Source: Owenia fusiformis
Lineage: Eukaryota > Annelida > Polychaeta > Sabellida > Oweniidae
NCBI GenBank assembly: GCA_903813345.2
Contig: CAIIXF020000002.1
Coordinates: 9,732,650 to 9,796,649 of the forward strand
Length of the DNA: 64,000 nt
Reading direction: 5' to 3'
This document shows positions 38,401 through 50,400 of this stretch, piece after piece. Below the pieces are notes generated by a model. The model was not told where the DNA came from. It saw only the letters and a program-made list of their open reading frames with translations, and did not search any database. Every line of letters starts with the position of its first letter. The first letter of the stretch is position 1. The translations under genes and the position numbers were made by a program.

Positions 38401-41400
38401 TTTAAAAAACGTTACGACAACGTTAAATTTTACCGTTTATATTACGTTGCAAATGAACCAAACTGGTAAAAATTCAACGTCATTGTTACGTTTTTCACAC
38501 CAGCACAAATTTCGAACTTTACTAACACATTACTACAACGTCATTTTTTAACCATCCACCGACGTTTTGCTGAATGTCACAATTTTACGTTGCTTTGACG
38601 TTTATATAACGGAAATATACAACGTCTCCAGTGAACTTATATACCACATATGAGTGACGTTACATGGACGTCACTGTTTGCTGGGATTGAATTAATCAAT
38701 GGATCAAAATTCGATTTGAAGACAGTCTCAGATTAGTTCCAAAGTAGGCAAAAATATTATTCTGACCAAGTTGCCTCTTATAGAACTGCACCTCATATAG
38801 ACTTTTGATATGCTACATATGTTTTACAACTTTTTGATTTGGCTGTACATCGCCTTAGAACATGATTTCTCTCATAAAGATAGCTCATATGTATTGGCAA
38901 ATACTGTATTTATGTTATCTGTTACAGTGCTCTCCCCATTTCTTTGTGTGGAGGATTTTGTTATTTTTTTGTGCAACATTTTAGTATTTTGTAACTTTTT
39001 GTGCAACATTTTAAGATTTTTTAAATGTTATGTGCAACATTTTACGATTTAATATTTTTTGCAACCTTTTAGAATTACCTTATTTTTTATTGTAATATTT
39101 AATTGCATTGAGGAGCAGTTTGGTTTTAAACAAATACTAGATGACCATGAGGTAGATATGCCAGAATACCTATCCGAAGAAAAAAATACGAGTCGAGGCA
39201 AAACCGAGCCTATGCACCTCCCTTCTTAATTTACTGTAGATAAATAAAAGATGGTGTTAAATTGTCAAGAAATACTTTATTTTAAAGAATGGGTCTACTA
39301 AAACAGAAGCTGAGCCTAGTATTTTTTTTCGAGGATTCTGGCATACGGGATGGTTGGAGATCTCGTTGCTTCAATACTGGATAGAACGAGATCTTTCTGC
39401 CACGTATGGCAATAAACCTCGCAGCTCTTAACCAATCAGATTTGAGAATTTTAATGAGGTGCATAATAATATAATATACACAGAAGTGCTGTGCCTCAGA
39501 GATTTACTTAACAATATGATATTTCTATGGCACCACCAAGATGTTGTGACATTTATGTCACTATATTTTTGACTGGTATTCAGCATTGACATTCAGTTTC
39601 TGTAACAGTTGTTACACTATTGTAATTGCAAATATATTTATATATTTCTGTGTAAATTCATCACTCTGGTAATATATTAATAATAACTTAAGTTCATTTA
39701 CTTCAGAGTAAAATGTTTTATTTTTATGTGTACTTCCATTTTGAATCTTGATAAAGCTAATTGGATGATTAGCGAAACGTCGAAAATAAAACATTTTACT
39801 CTGAAGTAAATGAACTTAAGTTATTATTAATATTTATATTTTGTTTACTGAAATGTTGTTACTGCACTACAGGATAAGGAATGCGCTGAGTATAAAACAA
39901 CCAACCACAGCCTCAACAGCCAACTCTCAAGTGTTAAATCCACACTGACCAATCTAGAGGGACAACTCAGTAGTGCTCAAAGAGATGGTGCCAAATTCAA
40001 AAGAGAAAAACTTATAATTGAAGAAAAGCTCACAGATATGCAGAGAAAATGGTAAGTGCATTGAAACCCCATAGCTTAAGTAAAATTAAAAAAGTAAATT
40101 CTCCAAACTGGAAAAAGGATTGGTATCGATATGGTAAACTTTTTGAACAAAGTCGTTTCTCTTAAACCAGTCATAAAAAATCTGAAAATTGTACACATCG
40201 TCAATTTAATGGTCATCTTTTGAATGGTAACATAATAATTTGAAAAAAAGATATATATTTTTCTCTATATTGTTTTAACACATCAGACCCTATTTGTAAT
40301 GAAATGAAGCATCTATCCGAACCTCATTGGGGCAAAATGACATCAACACAACATGTTTCGATCGCTCAATATTGTAATTGTACAAAGAAAAGTTTGGTTG
40401 ATTTAAAAAAGTATCTTGTTAACCCTACTATCACACCAAACTAGTTCTCACTACGTTCTCCAGAACGGGCTTCAACTGTGTACGAACGGACTGGACGTAC
40501 TAAGAACCGTTTGGGATCTATTTACAAACTTCATCGAACGTACTCGAACGGGTAGGTGTTCTAGGTGGTCGTCACGTTCTACAATTAGAACGAGTGACAA
40601 CGTACTAACGACGAGCTGGACGTACTACGAACGGAACCGTCGTACTTCAATCCTACTAGGGACGTTTTAACAACGAGTTGAAGTGTCTGAGGACGTGTTG
40701 AGAACGAGGTAGAACTCATTGCAAACGGGTTTAAACTGATTAAGAACGTATTTAACACTGCTTATGAACGAGTTAGCAAAAATATAGCTATCACACCAAA
40801 CAAGTTGCCACTGCGTTCTTCAAAACTGGTTTTAAACTGTGTGCGAACGGAATGAACGTACCTGTAACTTTCTAAGGTCTATTTACGAACTTTATGAACG
40901 TTCTCAGACGGCAATGTGATTTTAGAATTTTGAATCGATTCAAAATTCGATTGCGACCATACCGTTCTGTTATCAGGTCATGATGACCTTCTAGACTAAG
41001 GGATGCGTTCTACGGCGTTGCACACCGACGTGGTGCGACCTGAACGAACTGCGAACGAGATGGACGTATTGAAGACTGTTTAAGAACGAAGAAGCTAATT
41101 ATTTCAGACATATTTCCCGACCACAGCCAGATTGAGCCCGTTTTACGACGTTTTCGTAGGACTGGTAAGAACGGGTAAGAACGAGTTTGGTGTGATAGGG
41201 GGGTAATGAAATAAAAGTTATATCTTAATTTTTTTTTTCGAATTCTTTGAATTCTTTTTGTTAAATCAACCAAAATTTCCTTTGTACAATTACAATATTG
41301 AGAGGTCTAAGAAAATGTTATATATGCTATTTTGTTCCAACAAGCTTCGGAAAGAATATTTTATTTCATTCTCAAGAATTGGTACAAAGGAACAAAAAAA

Positions 41401-44400
41401 CAATTGCACAAAAATCAAAAAATTTTAAAAACAGTTATATTAAAATAAATATAAATAATTTTCGCATTAAATTGTTGTCAATCAGTTGTCCAAAATTACA
41501 TAAAGGACCATGTCTTTTTACAGAACGTTTTCAATAATTGGTTTAAGAGAAAAACATTGTTGAATTCAGTTCACCATATCAATACCAATCCTTTCTAAAT
41601 TTAGGGCCTTTGGGTCGGTACCTTGCCTGCCCCATGCCTCAGGCTACACTCATTATATCAATGAAACTATAGCTGGTTTTGTAATTATTCCACCGAACAA
41701 CGTTTGAGGGGGATATAGGAAAGCTGTCCGTCTGTTTCTCCGTCCGTCCGATATCGCAAATACGTAATAAGGATTTCAAGAAATGCAGTCAATTGGAAGA
41801 TGCAACTAACAAAGTTACCAGCCTTGGGAAAAAACTAAAAAGTCAAGGCTATAAGTGTGGCATGCTGAATTTGTATACCAAGAGAGCTATAACAAGGATT
41901 TGCAATAACACATTTGTAAATTGTAAGAAGTATATTCTCCGCAAATAGGGTAAACTAAGAAAAATTAGAAGACAAGAGAAAACAACAGATATAAGATAAT
42001 GAATTAACATCAGTAAGGGGTAGGGGAGAGTTTTCTGGCCAGATCAAAACTTTTTACCCACCTACATATAGTATCAAGTCTATGGACCACAAAGAAATGA
42101 AAATGACTAACATCACAATCAAATACAAGATAATCAAGACAACAAAAAAAAAGACAATAAAGAAGGAAGAAGACAACAAATGAAGATACTGATACAGCAG
42201 CAACAAATGACGTCTATTCATGTGTCTGGAAAATAACTCAAATACTGGTTGACAGATTTAATTAAGATTTATAGGCTTATGGGTGTAGGACCTTGGCTCA
42301 AGAAGGAATTTTCAATATGGCTGCTCAATTCAAAATGGCCATTATTTGTCGTAATAATGTAATCTTTGATATTTCAAACATTAGTAGATGGATTTGGTTC
42401 AAATTTGATTTGCTCATGCCTAGGGTTAAAGGAGCCACGCTGAAGAAGAGATTTTCAAAATGGCTACTAAATCAAAATCGTGACCATTTTTCGTAAAAAA
42501 CGTAATGTTTGATAACTTAATACCAGTGAGCGGATTTGGTAAAAATTTTATGTGATGATGCCTAGGGACAAATAGATTTGTTCTAGAAAGAATTTTCAAG
42601 ATGGTGGCTGAATTTCAAAATGGCCACCATTTTTTGTAAAAAAAAAACGTAATCCTTGTTTACTCACGTTTCAAGATGGCAGCTGAATTTTAAAATGGCT
42701 GCCATTTTTCTAAACAAAATATATTATCTTTGATAACTCAAATAGCACTGGCCATCAGACTGACAGTCATAATGTCACAGTACTTTAAACAACATACTTT
42801 AGTGGCCACTATTGCGCTATAGGCAAATCTGCTCACGTATCTGACTTCTACCTGTGGGGATATGCAAAGATAGAGTGTACAAGAATGACCACAGGACAAT
42901 TGCAGACCTTAAAAGGGAAACCATCCATGTCTTCTGGCCACACCTGCTGAGGAACGCAGTCGGGTGATTGACAACTTGTGCAGGTTTCCCTACAGCAGGA
43001 TGATGGCCACAGCTAGAGCATGTTGTTCAAAGTGCTGTGACATTGCGACTATCTGACGATTATCAAATATGGTAGGATGGGAGGACATTAAATGATGTTA
43101 CAAATATCAGGGAGTAATTCCCAAAATGACAAAGATATGTGAAAATGCAGCATTGCAGTTTTTTGAGCACCCTTTAGTTGTGGATATTAGACTAAATATC
43201 TCAAACTGTTCATGCACGGTGGCAAAGGGGATCCTTTGTAAATGAAGTATGTGGATAATATGTCACTATTTTTTTTTTACAATAACACATATCAATTCTG
43301 AGTTGTAGTTTCTTATCATGTATCAGTGGGATTCATTCATACATTTACATGTACATTAATCAAATACAATACATGTAATGAAAGATGTCACATGGGTACG
43401 GGTGAGGAAGAAGTCGATATTGTCAAATAGACTTATGAATTTATGTAATAAATGATAATTTTAAAGGGCCTGGAGCTTCATGAACATAAAATTGATTTTG
43501 ATTGATTGAGAGTATTGTGCCACGGTTGATTAACAAGAGACAGAGTGTATATATTGGTGAAACTAATTACTTGGGAAATTAATCTGCATATAACTTGGTT
43601 TAGTTAGTTTAAGGCTGCGTTTTTGAACTGCCCGCCAGCTAGTGCATTGCATAATTAGTTAATTAGTATTCCCCGTAGGTATCACGAAAAAGAACAATGA
43701 ACCATGTGTTGCAAATTACATGCTCACACGTTTTCAACGAAAGCAGTTCATCCAAGCGAACTGAAACTAATTATGCTGTGGCAACCTTGTTGGCTGCTCT
43801 TGTGTGTCAACCGCATCTGCTAGTTGCTAGTGCACCACAGGAGTTAGATTGCGATAAACCTTGGTGTCTTTCAAATGAATTACTTGTATGTGAGTGTAGG
43901 TGCGCTTGCATAAGCTATTTTGTTGAAAACACACGAGCATGTAATTTGCACCGCATGGCTTATTGTTCTTTTAGTGATATCTGGGGAGAAACCTCATATA
44001 AAAAAATGTTACACAATTCACTAGCACCGCAGGCATACACAAATGCTGTCTCAGTAGCAGTCACTCACTGACTTAAAAATGTAAAGAATATGCAAAGCTT
44101 CTGAAAATTAACAGGACCGGAGTAGCTATTTTTTCAATCCTTTATTGATCTTTTCCTCAAAATGACTCATTTCCAAGTTATATATGGAAACAAATACCAG
44201 TATTTCACCTGATTTTTATTTTGGGGATTGTTTCGTCTGTTCCCCTATTCAAGTTAGATATGCATAATGTGAATGTCTTAAAAAGCTTTGAACAATGTTC
44301 TCCGTAAATATTTTACATTTTTCAGTAAATCATGTTCACATTTCCACACTTAAATACATGAAGTATGCTTCCTAAAAAGAAAAACTTGTTTTACTATAAG

Positions 44401-47400
44401 TGTTCTCAGTGGCGGATCCAGGGGGGGTAAAAAGTGGGCCTTTTTGGTCATTACTGGGCCTTATTTCTTAATTTCAGGCCAAATTTTGAAGAAAATGGCC
44501 CTTAAGAAAAAAGCCATGGTAGCCATGATATTCCATGGTGCATCCATGGTTTTCCATGGAAATTCATGGTTTTTCATGGTATTTTCCATGGAATTTCATG
44601 GACGTCCATGGTAATCTTCCATGGATATTTACCATGATCTTCCATTGTAATTAGTGGTTTGGTAATTGGCTTTTTATGAACATGTCATGTTTTTACCATG
44701 ATACTAAGTGACTTGGAGTTGTAAAATCAACAATTTTGGCAGGTTTTATATTTACCCAAATCTTCCAAATTGAATCAATGTTTTAATGAATGAATCCAAA
44801 GCTGGATTGAGACTAATCATAGAGGGAAGGTGAAGAGATTAAATCTAAACACTAATTTGAGAGTTAGAAATCAATTTTTGATTACTTAAGGTATATGTTT
44901 TAAGCCAAATGGTGCTGGTAACCCCCTCCCTCCTTCATGACTTCTTTTTAAATGGAAATTCATGGTTTTTCATGGTATTTTCCTATATTCCTATTCAAAG
45001 ACAAATCAATTTTTGATTACTTAAGGTATATGTTTTAAGCCAAATGGTGCTGGTAACCCCCTCCCTCCTTCATGACTTCTTTTTAAATGGATTATGATAA
45101 CATTAGTGCGTAGACAAATAGATTTCAGTTTGCAGGCATAGGCTTGTGTTTAATCCCCCACCTTAATTTCAAGTCAAAATTCTGAAAAAGAATATACTTT
45201 TCTATGGATTTTTGAGACAATGTGCTCATAAAGGTTAAATGAGACTTTATTTGAAAAAGTTCATTATGCAGTATTCTTTTTTCTGCATCCAAAAGACCAA
45301 ACAAATAGCCATGGAAAACCATGGACTTTCAAAAGATCAAAAGAATAACCATGGAAAACCATGGCTTTTGATTGCACTTTCCAAAACATCAAAGAAATAG
45401 CCATGGAAAAGCATGGCTTTCGATTGCAATCAACCGACTTCCATGGCTTTTGATTGCAGTTTCCTCAACTTCAAAGAAAGAAACCATGGTTTGCATTCTA
45501 AAATGTAAGACATGTAATTTAAGAAAAAGAGTTATTTATTTTAGAAATTATTTCATATTAATTTTCATAACTGAATATTTAAGAAAGTATTGAAACAAAA
45601 CAGAGGTACCGTAGGGTTAGGTCGGGGTTAGCTTGACTTTTCCAAAGGCTAGAAGTGTTTGGCCTAAAAAATAAGCATTCTCTATCTAGTCTTGATCTAC
45701 ACAAAAGCCCTATACACATTTCCCTTTGAAATCTTGTGGCCTACTGTGGCTGCATTATCATATTTCCTTTTAGAAAAGTTACACCATTTTCACATATTTT
45801 CTCATTTGTAAGGAAGCCGAGTTTAATATTTGACAAATGTTCCTGCTAAATCTAAAAAAAACATGAAATGTCCACCTTTTTTCTCAATGATACATGTAAG
45901 TCTCAGTTCAACTTGGATCTCCATGTGTCCTGGTAAAAAACCATGACACGTCCATAAAAAAACAATTATCAAACCACTAATTATCATGGAAAATCATGGT
46001 AAATATCCATGGAAGATTACCATGGATGTCCATGAATTTCCATTGAAATTACCATGAAAAACCATGAATTTCCATGGAAAACCATGGATTATCATGGATG
46101 TACCATGGAATACCATGGTTACCTTGGCTTTTTTCTTAAGGGGGGCCTCAAAATTAGGGGCCAAAATTGTTTTCTCTGACCTGAAATTTGGCCCCCCACC
46201 CTTGTTGGTTCCCGGGTCCACCCCTGGTTCTACACATTTACATTTGTCACATTCTTTACTTTTCTCGTTGATTGTATCATAATATATAACTGTCTCGTTT
46301 TCCATTATTTCACTGTGTCAGAGACTCTCAAATTATCGAAAACAGTAAGAAAACTGAGCATCCACATATTATCCAAATCAATGGTTGTCTTGTTTGAGAG
46401 GATGAAACCGTTGTGTTGACACATGGCGTTCCAGTTTTGACATGTGTAGATTCTATTGTTGACATCATGAGATTTGATTTATGTTTCATGATTGAACATA
46501 GTTCCCTTATTTCATTACTACTTGTGTATTCAGAGGGGGCAGATGTCATGTTGTTACTTCCAATGTCTAAAAATTTTTAATTTGATAAATGTTCGCATAT
46601 ATCAGTTGGTATTTTATGCAGGTTATTGTTACTTAGATGAAGATATTCAAGACCATCAAGGCCTGAAAATGCGCCAGATTCAATGTTTGTTATTTCATTG
46701 AAAGACATATATAAAAATCGTAATACAGGCATAATGCTGAACATGCCATAATAAAGTTTTGTGAGTTTATTATGCTCCAAATACAAGGAATCACACTGTT
46801 TCAAATTAGAAAAAGACCTTGGTTCTATTATAGATATTTCATTGAATGCGAGGTCGATTTTTGTTAGAGAGGATACATTTCTGAACATGCCATTTGTTAC
46901 ATTTGTCAGTTTATTAGAATGTAACAATAATGAATTTAATGATTGCAAGTCAGAAAATGCATCTGATTCTGTTACTGAAATATTGTTGTTGGCAAGATTA
47001 AGTTGTCTCAAGGATTTAAGGTTTTTGAACATTTTCCTTGTCAACATTTTGAGTTTATTTCCTTGCAATTTGAGTTTTTCTAATGCTTGCAACCCAATAA
47101 AAGTCCCTGATTCAATCTCTGAAATGTCATTGTCATAAAGGTTGAGAGCTTGTAACGATGTAAGGCTCTTGAATATTCCATTTTTTAAGACTGAAAGTTT
47201 GTTTCTTTCAAGGAAAATGGAGTTCAGTGATAGCAAAGCTGAAAATGCGCCACTTTCTATCTCTGATATTTCGTTATCCTGTAAACGAATAGCCAAAAGG
47301 GATACAAGGTCACTGAAAATTCCAGTTTTTAAGATTTTAAGATTGTTTCTTTCCAAGTAGATGTTTTTTAATGATTTCAGGCCTGAAAATGCCCCAGGTG

Positions 47401-50400
47401 CAATATCCGATATTTTGTTGTTGCTTAGATCCAAAGATTCAAAATTTGTGGCATTACTGAACATTCCATGTGTTACTATTGTAATGTTGTTCCCACTCAT
47501 ATCTATATCTTTGCTGTTTTGCAAGGGAGTCACGGCTTTAACTAGAACACAAACAGCCAACAACATACTCTGAAATAATAGAAATGTAAATCAAATAGCT
47601 GAAACAGAATCAATATTATAAAGTATTAGGTATGTCAAACTTAATCTTACATCTTCATACTAGGCTTTGTAATTTTAAGAATTCTTTATATAAGACAAAA
47701 TTTAATATTGATTTCCCAAAAAAACAAAAAACTATACATCAAAACCATTAATTTGAATTTTACACCTAGTACTTACCAGGTGTCACACGTACATTAGATG
47801 ACAAAAATCACTATATCTTCTTTGTAAACGAGTTCACATAGTCTTACAGGTAGCATTTCAATTAAACACCAGTAATTAATTCATACATGAACATCTATGA
47901 ATGTGTATTCAGATTCTCCTGAGCTGACAAACTGAATCTCCATACATGTACTTAACATACAGTTGGAGTCGATATAGAAGCTTAACATTTATATATTTCA
48001 AGTGTATGGTCTTTTTAAAGAGTCGATATAGAAGCTCTTGATGGTTTATCTGTTTGATCGTAAATACTTTTACAAATGATACTAATATTTTCAACTTGAA
48101 ATTAATTAGACTGATCAAAAGTAGAAGTCCTGAACAATGGTGAAAACTGCTAGCATATTGCCTTTAAAAGATCAAACATTAATTATAAAGTAACTATTTT
48201 CACATTTGATTCTACTACATATTTTTCTTGGCAGATTTTATACACTTATGGGTACACATCCTTTGCATTTATATAAATTGAGAAAATACACATACCTTCA
48301 TAGAGTTAGATACCATACTGTAAGTTAAAACGTCGATGAGCGCCACAAGAGTTTTGTAATAGCAATTTCTATACAAGGTATTATATATTCTGTTCTGGAA
48401 ATTTAAAATAGATTTAGAATTGCAATTGGAAATTATTTTTGTCAACTTTGTACATTTTAATATATATTTGATGACCGGATAATTAAAATTCTTATTAAAA
48501 TTCCTACCTCAGCTGTTGCCAATAAACATGAGATCATGGGCTCTTTCATCTTAATATTAGCAATAAGTAATTTAAACCCTCGCCTATAATACGATATGGA
48601 ATGAAACAGTTCTCAGTTGAACAAGAAATGAGCATGGCAGCAGGTTGTGATTTTATATCTCAATATTATACATTTATTGACCATAATGTGTTTTTATCCC
48701 AAAGAACAAATTTAAGATTTTGCTCAGGAAGTGATGTCATCGACTCTCAATTAAGGATTATAAAACTAGCTGAATATTCTTTTCAATTTTGTCTAGGCCT
48801 AAATTAATACTAAAAGTCTCTTCTTCATATTTTTGAACATCAAGTAAAGACCATTTGTCTAAAAGTGATTGTGTGCTACTTTCCTACTGTTTAGGCAAGG
48901 TTATGAAAGTTGAGAGTCGATGACATCACTTCCTGAGTGACATCTTAAAAGATGGCAGCTTACAGGAAATGAGCACTACATTTTTAAATGATCAATATTG
49001 ACTATATTAAATCATTTTCCAGTGTTGTGTTAAATATGGAAAGTATATATATGATTATAGCTATCATATCAGGATACAAATGGTCTGAACAGGAATATCC
49101 CTTTATATCAATTTAGAAGGTCACTTGTACATGAACAAATGCACGTGGACTATCCAGGCCCCACTTGCAAGCAATGAGCTCATGTTAGAAGCAGGGCCTT
49201 GAGAGATATTGAAATAAAGAATTTTCTTTGAAATTTTACTGTATAATGGCTATTTCAATTGCAAGGCAACAACATCCTTCAACTATAACTATATTTTATC
49301 GTATCTCTCAAGGCTATGCTTCTAGCATGAGCTCACTGCTAGTGATGTCAGCGGAAACTTGGTCGCAATAAATGGGGCCTTGATAGTCACCATGAAATGG
49401 AGTTGATATGGATAGTGCATATGTGATGAACATGACAATTTGGGAAATACATATACATGCTAAAAGAATGGCTAATGGTGCCTTTGAGGGTTAATACCCC
49501 TTTATTCAAAAAGCTTAACATGGGTTTTTATAACATTTTGAGGTATTTTTATAACATTTTTCAGTGATGGAAAGTGACTGGAAAGATTTTATGTGATCTA
49601 ACATTATACAATTCTTGACCTCTCCAGATGTCAACAGGCAAAATTATATACCAAGATGTAAACTGAGAAACTACTGTTGACTGAGACAAGGTTTACACAG
49701 TCGAGGTCTATAATTTTGTGGGTTGACCGAATGGAGAGGTCTACAATTGTTTTGTTAGTCAAAAGAAACTGGTAGTAATAGATATGGCTACCCCATGGGG
49801 AGAAATGGTTACCCTCCCTAAGCTATCATCTTAAACATATTTTCAATTTTATCAGTAATTAAGATGGCACAACCAGCATACACCTTGGTAAAATGCAAAA
49901 AAATGTGGGCATTTAAGGAATATTTCAATCTATTAAGGCCTGCTCACTGACCTATGATATATATTCACTACTGTCAAGCACTTCAGAAACTTGAAAATTA
50001 CAGACTTGATTTTCTTATTGAAGTTATAATTTTAAGCTGATAAAAGATCCTGCTTGGAATGAACAAATGCAACACAACATATTAAAAATTATCATGAAAA
50101 TGTTTTCAGTTAAAACACATTTATCTTTATTCCATAAATGTGAAGATGTTTTACAATTCAGTAATAATAACAATGTTATACAGTACTTTTTTACCAGTTG
50201 CCATAGTCCCAATTATAATCTCATAATAATTGCTCATAATTTCCGAGCCTCACAATAACTTGTGACAAAGACTGTAAGAACCCATAATTTTTTACCCTTG
50301 TACTTGTCTGTACAGGGATGGTAATGGGCCCCATAGTAATTTGTTACTTCTGAGCTCTATAACGGCCTGTCATTGTGATGCCCAAGAACCCATAATTTTG

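Larger units (their letters stand above)
27722..38686. mobile_element. 10.97-kb composite element with terminal tandem arrays
   Basis: Left end TCCCAGCTAACA and right end TGTTTGCTGGGA are inverted matches. Next to the left end is a 190-bp tandem array; next to the right end is a 118/119-bp array. Both are rich in AACGT and ACGT words. The block ACAATTTTACGTTG occurs close to both ends in direct orientation (27731 and 38581). The interior (about 30.5-36.5 kb) holds several hairpin elements and possible minus-strand exons but no recognised transposase. I infer a large DNA transposon, or two related ones fused. The superfamily is unknown, and only a doubtful AT target duplication is visible. It lies in the SCLT1 intron between exons 8 and 9. 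Confidence 0.55.

Noticed and set aside
43697-44071. A 124-residue Cys-containing frame as a secreted protein
   Set aside because: It lies entirely in a three-copy MITE family. The other copies break the frame, and inverted arms explain the sequence.
46761-47573. Plus-strand frames over LRR gene A
   Set aside because: They are antisense shadows of the LRR coding exon; the minus strand carries the conserved LRR consensus.
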